Origin: Scortum barcoo
Taxonomy: Eukaryota > Chordata > Actinopteri > Centrarchiformes > Terapontidae
DNA length: 64,000 nt
NCBI GenBank assembly: GCA_023238725.1
Contig: CM041546.1
Span: forward strand, 12,950,528-13,014,527
Direction of reading: 5' to 3'
The translations under genes were made by a program, and so were the position numbers. Within the stretch, counting starts at the first letter, position 1, and every line of letters starts with the position of its first letter. The notes under the pieces are model-generated. The model worked only from the letters and a program-made list of their open reading frames with translations. It was not told the origin of the DNA and made no database searches. Positions 32,553-44,460 of the stretch are shown here, piece after piece.

Positions 32553-35500
32553 ATGAGCAGAGGTAGAGAAGGGCCTTCCAGAGAACACTATCACAGGCAT
32601 CCACCACCTGACCTCCAGGCCAAGGAGAATTACCACAGACCTGGCACAGCCTCACTCTACCCCAGACCTGGCCCCCAGCAGAGCATATGTTCAAGTCACT
32701 ACCACAATCCTGCCCGTCCCGTAGTGCCCACACAGTCCTTATCTCCATGTCTATCCCCATCTGCTCCACCAATACCAAACCACAATAAAGTGACTCATAA
32801 ACCAGTGGCCTTTAACAGCTCACATAATCAAAATCAAGGCCCCGGTCCTGCCCCCAATTCCTTTCAGTACCAACAGATTGAATTCCTGAGAGGACAGAAC
32901 TCTGAGGCGCCACAGTTCAGAGTCAGTCCACGTGGAGGTGGAGGTGGAGGTGGAGGGGGGGTGGTACCCAGCAGGCCACCTAGTTCTTCATACCAGCCCC
33001 AGTCCAGCCACAGTAGATATCCAAACCCCAACAACAGCCCAAGGGGAAGAGGTGGGTATATTCAGGAACAGGGTTTTGCACATCCAACCAGTGCAAGAGT
33101 CGCACGGGGCACCCCAGGCCCTCCATACCTCAATCAAAACCAGTTACAAGGTAAAAAACAGAACCAGTACTCCAGCAGACAATGGTCCATCCAAACAGAC
33201 TATCTGTATGACAGTTTCCAGAATTTGTCCCTACATCGAGACAGGCCCAACAGAGGAGGCGAAAGGTTTGACAGACATTCTGCATCCAGCAGCTCAGCAC
33301 ATTCGAGCTTTAATAAAGTTGACATTACTCTCACTGCTGACATCCAGGACCAGGTTCACAGGGCTTTGGCTGCTTTGAAGCCAAATGAGACTGTCTCTGC
33401 AAAAGTTTTAGCCAAAAAGCTGCGTCTGCCCAAAAAGATAGTCAACAAGGCTCTCTACTCTTTGGAGCGCTCTCAGAAAGCCTCCAAGCAAGGACTCCTC
33501 CCTCCCGAGTGGACTCTTTACAGAGAATCTCTCAGTCGTGAGGAAGATCAAAACTCTGAAGCACAAAGTCTACCTTCCCATCTGTGCGTCAGTTTAGAAC
33601 AACCTCCTGCAGCCAAGGTTGAGCTAAAAACAGAAACAGCAGATAACAGGGGACAGGCCAAAGGAGAGGACTCTGACACAGAATCCAGTTCTTTTAACTG
33701 CTCCTCTTTAGAGTCAACTGACTCTGAAGACTCCCTGTCACCAGCAAAAGGCCAGCGCCAGGGGAAACAACATCCCAGCTCTACCAGCTCCCCTGATCAG
33801 GAACTTAAGCTTCCCACAATGGCAGAACAGAAGGAGCTAGTTCTGCAGTACCTCCTGCGTTCAAGGGAGGCAAATGCAATTGTCATAGCCAAAAATCTGG
33901 GTCTCAGGACTGCCAAACAGGTCAATCCCACCCTCTACGCTCTGGAGAAGCAAGGTGAAATCATCAAGAATGGAGAAGTCAACCCTCCCACCTGGGAGCT
34001 CTCCACGCGTCGCAGAGAGAGGATGGAGAGGAGCCTTAAAGCCGCACAGAGCACCCCAGCTGACGGAGGTCAGATGGAGTTTGAAGCCAGTCGAGATGAG
34101 AAGGGAGGAGGGTCTGTCTTTCTGCCGTTGCCACCAGTACCACCAATACCATGCCTTGAGTCGCTGTCACTTCCAGAGAGTTGGATGCCAGAGCAAAGTC
34201 ATAGTGTAGCGGTAGGTAAAATTTCCCTTTCAATTGGAGTTTTGATTCAAGTAAAGTGTGTGTGTGTGTGTCTTGTGTCTAGAGTCTCACTCTGGGCATG
34301 TAAATGAATTGTTTAGTGTTTCATCCAGTGTATTGCAAACCCGGTGACCCTCCAGGCTTAAGTTTACTCCCCACTGTGCCTAAGCATCAGGGAAATTTCT
34401 TTTAAATGTGTTTTTAAGATTTTTTTTAAACTACAGTTACAGTGGGGCAGCTCAGTTGGAATCATCAACATAATGGTTGGAAATCTCACCAGCAACATCC
34501 TCTGTGACCACGTCACTGTGATTGACAACTCTCAATCATGATGTTTAACTCCATTTTTATAGCATCAAATTAACTAATTAAACCAAACTCATCAGAAAAA
34601 TGACGAGATCAGTGTGATTAAAAACTATGTAAAATGACGGAAACCATCTTTGGGAAAAATTGATATGACGTCTGCTTTGATTTTTTAGTTTGGCCCATAT
34701 CTCATTTGTTATTTGGGGCATTACTGAAATCAAGATGTTTTGGCTTTATTTTTGGGGAGCTGTGATGTCCATCTTTTATATACAGTCCATGGTAGAGTGA
34801 TGTGTAGAATGCTTTTTAAATTCTCAGTTCTTCTCAATTTTTTCCTGACACTGTTGTCACAGCAGCTGCAAGGCCATACCTTAATGTTGCCATATGTCAC
34901 CTTCAAAAAATACATTTTCACCAGGCCTTACAACTTTTTGGGGGAAACTGTGTTTAATTTTTCCTTTTTAAGAGGAAAAAAAATATTCGTCCCTTACAAT
35001 ATTTATAGCATTTATTCAGCTTAGCCTGTTTTTATGAACCACTCTACCTCTGCTCTTCCTCTTATTGTGGAAAAAATCTTGTTTTGTACTGTAAATAAAG
35101 AGAATTGATCCAACAGAGGCGAGTTTTTTTTTTTATTTTATATATTCTTGCAAGAAGATGAGCCTTGCATTAAGGAACATGAAGGATCCCTACGGGAAGA
35201 AGATTTATAGTGAGACAAACAAGAGCAAGTAGGGGCGGGGGTGCTGGATAATGCTATCCCAGTTAGCAGATATTGTTCAAGGTTACAAAGCTTCTGTTTT
35301 CTGTTCTGTACTGGAAAGGAATGTGGTTAGAGGGTAGTTGGCATATATCAAGCCCTATGTGATCTGAACAATGATATATTTCAGAGGGAACCCTGTGATA
35401 CCTCACTCTTCCGTCATAAGATGATTGTTATGTATGTTTCAGTTCTTTTGACCCAGGATTAAAGCTTGGTTTTTATAGCATTGTATTAGATAATATAAAA

Positions 35501-38500
35501 ACAGTAAAAGTAAAATTTCCATCACACTCTCTAACTTCCAATCCTCCCTTCAGCCCTCCTCATTTGCCTCATGTAAAGAGGAAGACACCAATGAAGGACA
35601 GTGGGCCACTGACGACATCCCAGAATTCCTCAATGCCATTCGCAGAGAGACGGATGCCGGAAAACTGGCTGCAGAGAAGGCCAACGCGGTGGGAACTGTA
35701 GCTGTGTCACTGGCTGCTCCACCTCCCCAGAACCTGTGGGCCAAATTACAGGAGGTGAGGCTGAAGAATCCCGTCAGCGGCCTCATGGAGTATGCCCAGT
35801 ATCTGGGCCAGAACTGTGAGTTTCTGCTTCTTGACCAGTCGGGGCCCTCTCATGACCCAAGGTAAGTCATAATGCACTCTGTTTGTTATCATAAATTAAT
35901 CTGTAACTATTATCTGCATAGACATGCTGTAATGTTGAAAATTAATAAGGCAAAGTGGATCACATGTTGACCAATTCACATGATATAGTGTCTTCATCAG
36001 TGTCATTTTATGAAATACATTTTTTCAGTTACAACATGCCACAGAATCCCTTTTCAGTGCCAAAGTAATCTCATTTTAGATGAACTTGCATAAATATTAA
36101 TCAGATTAATTCCATATAGATTTAGGAAAAAGTGAACACTGACATCAAAACAGTAGTCCAAACAGGCAGATGCTCTGAGCTCAGGTATCAGTAAGTATAT
36201 TAAAATAGTTTTTCACAAGATTTTACAGACTTGTGTGTTCAAGCGCTGTCTGTTGTTCCATCATGTGATATGCATGAATTTTTGTTTTTCCACTCGCATG
36301 TTTGTTACCCTCTGGCAGCTGGTGACAAACATCCGTACACTATCTGAACCACTTAGTCTCGCATAGGGTCGCGGGGATGCTGCAGCTAATCCTAGCTGTC
36401 ATTGAGCGAAAGGCAGGGCACACCCTGGTCTAGTCGCCGGTCTATCACAGGGCCGACATATGGAGGCAGACAACCGCTCACACCTATGGGCAATTTTAGA
36501 TGGTGACAAACATATCGATTCAAAGTCTGTGAGAAATAAATCTGCCTTAATGAAGACATATGATTCTTCCAATTAAGAATGAAAATTGCATTGCTTGTTA
36601 TGCAACACAGTAGTCTTGGAAAATTGTAACTGCAGAATTAATCATGTATTGACAGATTACTGTGTCTGATCTGTATATTTTTCTCTCCCTCTGTCAGATT
36701 CCGCATGCAAGTGATGCTCAACGGGAGGCTGTTTCCTGTTGCAGAGGCCTCCAGTAAGAAGGTTGCAAAAAAGGACGCTGCTGCAGCCACTCTGCGCATC
36801 CTTATAGGGGAGATGCAGGGAGGGGCGAGCATGGGGGACGAGGGAAATACTGCCAGCATGGACCAAGGGATGGATCTACTCCCAGACACAAGTGTAAGAT
36901 TTTGGTTGAAAGTGTGGAAATATGCACTAATTTAAATACAATTCAAATCTCACTGTAAACACTTTTGGCAGACGCTTAACATTTGAGTAGAGAGCACTAC
37001 CTTCGATACACCAGAGCAGACACTGCACGAGCGTAAATGAGAGTCAATATATATCAGTCAAGTTAAAGAGGTTAGGAAGGCTGACATTTTGTTTCATTAT
37101 TTTTCAGCTGTTTTATAAAGTCAGCAAAAAAAACTTTATTGAAACATTTGTGTTGTCATTGTCTACCAGGGGTCAGCTGAAGGCATGGGGGGAATTTGTG
37201 GGACTGGCAGTGTGGAAGGGATGGGGGTGGCAGAGGGACCTCGCCAGCCACTGTCCCGCTCTCTGCCTGGTGGGAAGAATCCGGTGTCTGTCCTGATGGA
37301 GTACAGCCAGCGCAGCGGGAATCCCATCGAATTCATCATCACTGGGCAGGCAGGGCCTCCACATGACCCGAGGTACCAGCTCCTTTGCCTCCCTCTGAAT
37401 ATGGTCTCTTGGATGTTGTTCTCCCCCACACTGGAAGTTTTTTCCCCCTTACAGAAGAATCTTATCAGCTATTTCTGTTCAATCAGTATGGTAGTCAGCT
37501 GACAAAGACACAATACCATCTCTGTCCATCCACTCTTTACTACTCCTTCTGTTATAGTCCATCCCTTTAGGCAGCCAGCTGGGAGACACAATACAAACTT
37601 GTGTTTTTTTTTTCAGACAATTTCTAAAAGCTCTGTATGAATTTGTCCTGATCACTAGGACACCATATTAAGTATGTGCACTCCTGCTGCACGCGCCCTT
37701 GCCTCAAATTGCCCCTTAAGGCATGAATAAGTCATTAAACTGAACTGAGTAGGTTCTACTGGGATTGTGACACTGTCTGGTTCTTGCATCTCAATGTGGT
37801 AGGTCATCTGTGATCTCAATTACAAAACCAAAAAAATCTATTTCCGCCTTCTCCACCTTCTCTATCCAGGTTCATGTACAGGGTGAAAGTTGGAGAGAGC
37901 TTGTTTTCAGAGGCCTCGGCTCCAAGCAAGAAGGCAGCCCGCCAGCTGGCAGCAGAGGAGGCCGTCAAAGAATTAATGGCTGATGGGAGACTGCAGCTCA
38001 ATAAGGTAAGGAGTGAGAAGCAGAGAGTAACTTGAGTTGTTCATTTTGGAGGAAAGAGAGGTGGTTTGCATATTTCCAAAATGAGTGGAATGACTTTAGA
38101 AAACATATCACTCAGGCTGAAAGAAATTAGTTTATTGTGTCTGTCACGCTGTTCTGCTCCTTTTGCTCAATACCATTCACATCTTCTTTTTCTCTGCTCC
38201 TTCTCCCTTCTCTCTTTTACAGCCTCAGTTGCCCCTGGGCTCTTCCAGTGATAGTGATGGCAGTGGTTCTGGGTCTACATGTCCCTCGTTGCCCCCTCTG
38301 ACTGCAGATGAGTTGCGAGCAGCACATGAGGCAGGAGTTGGGGACCTCATCAACCACCTGAACAACAACGCAGTGTCGGGCCTTTTGGAATATGCCAGAG
38401 CCCGGGGCTTTGCTGCTGAGATTCGATTGGTGGGCCAGTCTGGGCCACCACATGAGCCTAAGTATGTGTGAACTGCACAAATGCACAAAAACACATGATT

Positions 38501-41500
38501 AACACTAACATACTGAATAAAAAAAAAAAAATTTCTTACTGCCCAGGTTACCATGTGTCCAGAAAAATATTTCCCAAAAATAAAATAATTCATATAACAA
38601 TGTTTGTAACATATTTGGCCAATATGTAGAAGTTGACATTGTTAAGAAAAAACTCAAATGGATATTTCTGTTTTTCTTCTATTGGTTTTAAAATAGCCAC
38701 TGGATCATTGATTCTGAGAGTGAAAACAATCGAATCCTTGTCTGGTTGCCTTTTTTTTGTGCCCCCTCTTGCTCAGGTTCACTTACCAGGCTAAGCTGGG
38801 TGGACGCTGGTTCCCTCCAGTGTGTGCATCCAACAAGAAGCAGGGAAAACAGGAAGCAGCAGATGCTGCTCTACGGGTTCTGATTGGCGAGGCTGAGAGG
38901 GCAGCCCGTACTGGGGAGCTTATCCCAGCAGAGGTACTGACTTTTCTTATTTTTCATCATGAAACCTAATGATCCAACATGTGGACAAGGCAGTACATAA
39001 CAGAATGAGAGCACGATACATAGCAAGAGGTTAATCTTACCTCATTACTTGTGTTGAAAGATTGAGCTTCAGCTCAATTAGAGTAACTGCCTGCATGTAA
39101 TTGATTTACCATCTCACATCAGCAGAACTGATTCACTAGCAAAGAAAACCCAGCAGAAATGTTCATATGCTCACTGTAACATAATTTAATTAATTAATAA
39201 TTTAATTTTTTTTTTCTATTTCCCTATCCTGTCCTGTATACATCTTTCTCTCTAGCTTCCAGTGAGTGGCAGCACTTTGCATGACCAAATAGCAATGTTG
39301 AGCCACCAGCGTTTCAACGCCCTGACCACACGTATCCAGCACAGCCTTCTGGGACGCAAGATTCTGGCCACCATCGTCATGAGGAGGGGAGAGGGCCTGG
39401 GAACCGTTGTCAGCCTGGGAACTGGTATATCCATTACCTTTTAACATATAATCTATGAAGCGCAGGAAGATGGTAATAACAGGAAGTATATGGAACTGTG
39501 TTACAGAATAACACTCACTGCATTTTTACATGGAATTTTATGGATTTCTGTGCTCATAGGCATGTACTGTCAGAATGCTGTAACAGAATTAGGTCACTGC
39601 AGAACCGAGAGGCGTTGCATTGTTGTGGTGTTTGACATTGAATGTGTTTCTCTTGTTTTTGTTTTTTTTGCTCTGTCAGGAAATCGCTGTGTTAAAGGGG
39701 AGGAGCTGAGCCTTAAAGGGGAGACTGTTAATGATTGCCACGCTGAAATCATCTCCAGAAGGGGATTTGTTCGGTAGAAACAGATCTTTTCCTACTTATC
39801 TCGCCCAGTCCTGAAAGTACTGTATTCTCCCAGACCCAGAGTCTGCTGGACATTATTTATAAGTCTAACTCGCCATCTCCTTTCTTCTCAGGTTTCTGTA
39901 CAGCGAGCTGCTCAAGCACTATGATGGCACAGACGACAGTATATTTGAGCCAGCAGAGAAAAACAAACTGCGAATCAAATCTGACATCACCTTTCACCTC
40001 TACATCAGGTGGGAGTATCAGATGTTTTTTTCCTTCGTGTTCCCCTCCCCCATGCTCTCTTCTTTCTGTCCTGCCCTGTCCATCACTCAGATCCATCAAT
40101 GTTTCATGTTTGGATCAATGTGGTCCCTTCTCTTTTTAACTGTATGCTGTTACAGTGTGTCATATTGATAGCTTATATCTCTTCTTTCCCTCTTATCCTT
40201 AGCACGGCACCTTGTGGGGATGGTGCTCTCTTTGACAAGTCATGCAGTGAGGCAGGGGATGAAGGCGAGGGCCACCAGCCTCTGTTTGAGAATGCAAAGC
40301 AGGGCAAGCTCCGCACCAAAGTGGAGAACGGTGAGAGACGAGACTGACACACATCTGACTTCACGCAGTGTAGTGCATGGGAGCAAATGAATCTGCTCCC
40401 TGGCCTGTCAGCAAGTCCCGTGACCTTTGTGTATGTTGTTGTTTCTGCCAGGCGAGGGCACCATCCCAGTGGAGTCGAGTGCCATTGTGCCCACCTGGGA
40501 TGGCATCCAGCACGGTGAGAGGCTGCGAACCATGAGTTGCAGTGATAAGATCCTGCGCTGGAACGTGCTGGGTCTGCAGGGGGCGCTGCTCACCCATTTC
40601 CTGCATCCCATCTACCTGAAGTCCATCACACTTGGTAAAACATAGTGGTTTATTGCTTCCCCCTGCTGAACAGTTAATCTGAGAAATTGGATGCTTTCTC
40701 ATTTTTACGTAGCTTCTTGTCTGAAGTTTCTGTTCTGCAACTTGTCTTTGCTGTGCTTTTCTGTCAGGCTATCTATACAGCCACGGGCACCTGACACGTG
40801 CTGTCTGCTGTCGGCTGGCCAGAGACGGTGATGCATTCAGCCAAAGTCTCCCTCCGCCCTTCATGCTCAACCACCCAGAGGTAACCTTACAAGTTTTTGG
40901 CAAAGTCACATGTGGAGATTAATCGGGAGTATTTAGGTAATTCTCACTAAATGAATCAATTAAGCTGCCAGCACTCCTATTTGTGCCGGCACAACTGTTT
41001 CTTCATTGCTCATTGTCTTTAAATCTCGCTCATCCATCAATTAACAAAAAGCAGCTAAATCACTATCACACCACAGGGTGAATTGCTGGAGAAATACAGT
41101 AGCTGGCAGTTAAGCACAATTCAGCTTGTTCCTCGTTTTAGCCTATTTTTGAACAATTTCTTCTTGACTTTCATTTACACATAAGTGACATTGGTTGAGT
41201 CTACCATCCCTCATCGACACTGCGTCACGCTGACACATGCATTACACAACCAATTTTACATGCTCCGTTTGGAATTGCTGACTCACATTAAAGGGCTAAA
41301 TTAGAGTGATTGAAAAAAATATACTCCCTCTTCCCTTCCCTTCCCTTCTCCAACACCACCTGGCTGACCTGTAGGTGGGCAGGGTGAGTGTGTACGACTC
41401 CACACGTCACACAGGCAAGACCAAGGAGTCCAGTGTGAACTGGAGCTTTCCAGACCAGCACAGCGTAGAGGTGCTGGACGGGACCAAAGGCAAACTGGAT

Positions 41501-42302
41501 GGGTATGTAACTGAACCAAATCCTGTTGCTCCTAATATTTTTTATTATACTTATTATACTCTTATTGTCCACTTAACAAGTTATTTTTCAATGTAATACA
41601 TTGTGATGCCAAAGTTGAGTGTTTTTTGTGTGTAAAGTACCTTTGTGTTAACCCACCACAGACTGAAGTCAAATCTGAATTACTTGAACTTATATTGAAT
41701 TACCCAGAAGCCCAGTGTGTCTAAAATGAAAAAATGTGATTCTGACAAGTGACTCCACATCATTGTAAAGAGTCATCTCTGGAATTTGATATCACAATGA
41801 GTAGTTATAAAAAAGGTAGTACGGTGCATCTCAAAGAACTACTGGTAACATTGGTAAGAAAAGGGAGATCTGGCAAACTATGAATTAACAATAAACAGAA
41901 CATACATAAACAATAAAAAAGAGAGACAAAAATGCATCAACATTCAACTAAAAAGCCGTCTTATGTCTTCCCTCTAGGAACAAACTGAGCGTGTCGAGAG
42001 TGTCCAAGTCCAACCTGTTCGACCTGTTCCACACTCTGTGCCAGCAGTGTGGCCGCACTGACCTCCTCTCCCTGCCCTCCTACTCCCAGGCCAAGATGTC
42101 GGCCATGTCCTTCCAGCTAGCCAAGCAGCAGTTCTTCCGAGCTCTCACCGTCCACGGTTACGGTGCCTGGATCGGCAAGCCACTGGAAGAGAAGAGCTTT
42201 GAGTTGGGGGAAGGAACTGGGAACAATGGAGCGAGTTTCCCTGCGGCATACGGGAGCAGTAGAAATGGAGGAGCAATGGAGTTAAAGCAAGAAGAGCCAT
42301 AG
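32553..42302 (+). CDS. adar: Double-stranded RNA-specific adenosine deaminase, ADAR1 (15 coding exons)
   Basis: ADAR1 converts adenosine to inosine in double-stranded RNA and limits MDA5 sensing of self RNA. Exons: 32553-34211, 35554-35861, 36698-36893, 37170-37372, 37870-38005, 38223-38461, 38777-38933, 39256-39424, 39680-39773, 39892-40008, 40203-40330, 40452-40634, 40768-40880, 41375-41502, 41978-42302. All phases agree; 4,155 nt, 1,384 residues (human p150 is 1,226). Order: low-complexity N-terminus with a poly-Gly run, two winged-helix Z domains, three dsRBDs, deaminase. The start is the first ATG in its exon after acceptor 32422. YQQIEFLRGQ near residue 110 parallels a conserved N-terminal motif of ADAR1. 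The two Z domains separate it from ADAR2 and ADAR3. Confidence 0.97.
33339..33527 (+). other. adar: ADAR1 first Z-nucleic-acid-binding domain (Z-alpha)
   Basis: Residues about 263-325, from IQDQVHRALAALKP to LLPPEWTL. The contact residues of human Z-alpha (Asn173, Tyr177, Trp195) align with N298, Y302 and W320 at the same spacing. Binding of Z-form nucleic acid is therefore expected. Confidence 0.85.
33819..34031 (+). other. adar: ADAR1 second Z domain (Z-beta) and candidate p110 start
   Basis: Starts at Met423 (ATG 33819, context CACAATGG) with MAEQKELVLQYLLRS, which aligns with human Met296, the p110 start. Contact-type residues N458, Y462 and W481 are present. Human Z-beta has Ile at the tyrosine position. 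Confidence 0.8.
35760..36830 (+). other. adar: ADAR1 dsRNA-binding domain 1 (split by intron 35862-36697)
   Basis: NPVSGLMEYAQYLGQNCEF and DQSGPSHDPR, then after the intron FRMQVMLNGRLFPVAEASSK, with KKVAKKDAAAATLRIL as the C-terminal helix. It is a canonical dsRBD with the basic KKxAK helix. Confidence 0.9.
36340..36500. repeat. Teleost dispersed repeat fragment in adar intron
   Basis: Contains AGGGTCGCGGGGATGCTG, GGCAGGGCACACCCTGG, GTCTATCACAGGGCC and CTCACACCTATGGGCAATTT. This set of phrases recurs across fish genomes. The class is uncertain; no coding capacity. Confidence 0.6.
37280..37990 (+). other. adar: ADAR1 dsRNA-binding domain 2 (split by intron 37373-37869)
   Basis: NPVSVLMEYSQRSGNPIEF and TGQAGPPHDPR, then FMYRVKVGESLFSEASAPSK and KKAARQLAAEEAVKELM. 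The intron falls at the same point of the fold as in dsRBD1. Confidence 0.9.
38350..38920 (+). other. adar: ADAR1 dsRNA-binding domain 3 (split by intron 38462-38776)
   Basis: NAVSGLLEYARARGFAAEIR and VGQSGPPHEPK, then FTYQAKLGGRWFPPVCASNK and KKQGKQEAADAALRVLIGE. The third repeat of the same exon arrangement. Confidence 0.9.
39256..42302 (+). other. adar: ADAR1 deaminase domain
   Basis: Zinc and catalytic residues sit in three exons: DCHAEII (His about 1043, catalytic Glu about 1045; exon 39680-39773), TAPCGDGALF (Cys about 1097; exon 40203-40330) and TMSCSDKILRWN (Cys about 1165; exon 40452-40634). All are intact, so the enzyme should be active. The C-terminus after GAWIGKPLEEKSFEL has an extra Gly/Ser/Asn-rich tail ending KQEEP. 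Confidence 0.95.
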
Positions 42303-44460
42303 AACAGTTAAGGGTGCATTATTAAGAGGGCAATATAAATATGTGTGGGTGAAGAAAAAGCACAAGGCCAGGACAGATTGAAAGGGTGGATGTGGAAAAA
42401 AAAAAAAAGGACAATCAAACAATGCGTAGCCAACGGCTTGAACTGTATCTTCTGATGGAATATGGTTAAGGGCCAAGGAGGAAGAGTGATAGAAAAGGAC
42501 AGCGCAAATGAGAGCAAGATGACAAAGGCAAAGCCTGAAGAATGAGTGGGGTCACAGGGAGCTATGGAGAGATCCAGAATAATGTAAACACTACATGAAA
42601 AAGGAATTAGTTGAAGTCAGTAAATCACCATGATAATCACTGCTGCAAATCTGGGTTGTATTAGTTTGAAAAATCATCCCTCATGCCGTTCATGAAATCT
42701 ATTTCTTTTGTCATTGTAGTGTTTGGCTTATATTGCCATTATTTTTCTTCTTGAGAAGTGAACTCCTTTTTGCAGGTTCTTCCAACCATTGCAATAGCAG
42801 TCTGGAGCCAGTTGATTTGACCCCTTTAGACCACTGTTTGTTGTCTAATTTTGCCACGAGAGCTCGAGTACCTGACAAGTGCTGCTAATTGGCATTCAAC
42901 TTAATATGGCCCATCACTGTAGCAGTGCTTGTAATTGTGATTGAGTTTATTTATTGTTAAAGTCCTCTGTCATGAAGTGCTTATTATTTTTTCTGCTCCC
43001 TATTTTCTGCTGCATGGAAATTAGCAAATAGAAACAATGGGACACTCTCAGCAGGAATCTCTCGTTTTGAAAGTCACTCGATTTACTTGGAAATGAGTCC
43101 TTTTTCAGCACAGTCCCAGCTTACATTTGGCTTTCTCTGTACATATGAAGAACATTAATGCCAGTCTTTATCAGTGACTAACCAAACATTCGCTCTCCAA
43201 CATTTGAGTCTTTAGTTCCTTTACATACTCTGAAGCCGTCAGTCAGGCCCCTTTCTGAATACAATTTAACCCCTGTACACCCTCAGCTGTCCACCCATCC
43301 ACATGTTGTTGCCATGGTTTCCATAAGCATAGGTCTGTGCTCCCTCTTGATCAGTCCCAATAATTTCTCTGTGCTTTTATATAGAATTACTGATGTCATG
43401 ACCTCCAAGAAGTAAAATATTTCAGTTTTTATTTTGTGTTATTGTGTGTTTCTCTTTTTTTTTCCTGCACTTCTGTCAATACAATCATCAGTACCTGGCC
43501 ATGCTAGTAAGTCCTGGAAAGTCTCTACTGTCCTGCCTGCATAATGTTTTTTTTTTTTTTACATCCCGATAAGAAAAAGACTTTAGGTTCTCTTGCATGG
43601 CCAGTTCTTGAGAACTTTTAGGTAAGTGTTTTTTTTGTTTGTTTGTTTTTTGGGGGTTGGGTACATACAGATGGACGGTGCATTATATATATCGTGGTAG
43701 GTATATACAAATACATGAACGCACAGACATACGGTGGGGTTCATAAGCCTGAGTCCAGTGTACTGCAAAATTTTACGGTTTGTCTTTCACCGATGTTTAT
43801 TATGTTTGAAGCATGGTAACTATGGAGTAAAAGCCACACAAGTTAGCACTCCATGAAACTTTAAACGGTTTCATTTGACTTCGGTGCACATACAGAGTCA
43901 TTGTTGAAAGTGAATCTGAAGTCTGGAGTGATTATATGCCTCTGTAGAACAGAGTGGTACCTCTCACTGGTCAATGTTGGCTCTCCTTCAGCAGCCAGTT
44001 CAGTCAGCTGCAAGTTTAAGTTTTAATTGAGGACATTGTTCTTGTCTCCAGCAGCGATATTTACTATTGTTTGAGCCTTAATAAAAACTTAACTCTATCT
44101 GCTGCATTTTCTTAAAGATTACATTATGTTCATTTGTTCTAGCTGTAACTGTATTTGAATAATAAGCTTTAAGGAAGAAGAAATGTATTAGATTCGTAGT
44201 TTTATAATCAAAATATACAGTTCTTGGTTGTGGACTCAGACTTTTTAACCCCACTGTATGTAAAAATGGATGTTTAAATATAATGCTGTATATATGTCTG
44301 TGTGTGTATGTATATGTATAGGTTTAATGTATATATTTTGTAAATCACCTTGGTTGCTTTTCTATATTTTCTTTCCTGATGTTTTAATTCAAATTGCACA
44401 GAAATATGCTGATGTTTTTTTACCAATGAAAAAAAATAAAAATACGTAGCAGTGTGTCAG
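42303..44460 (+). other. adar: Probable adar 3' UTR
   Basis: The stretch after the TAG stop has no further exon. AATAAA at 44435-44440 is followed by a GT-rich sequence (GTGTGTCAG, TTATGTGTGTCTGG), a good cleavage and polyadenylation site. The UTR would be about 2.1 kb. Another AATAAA-like site lies near 44080. Confidence 0.5.
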
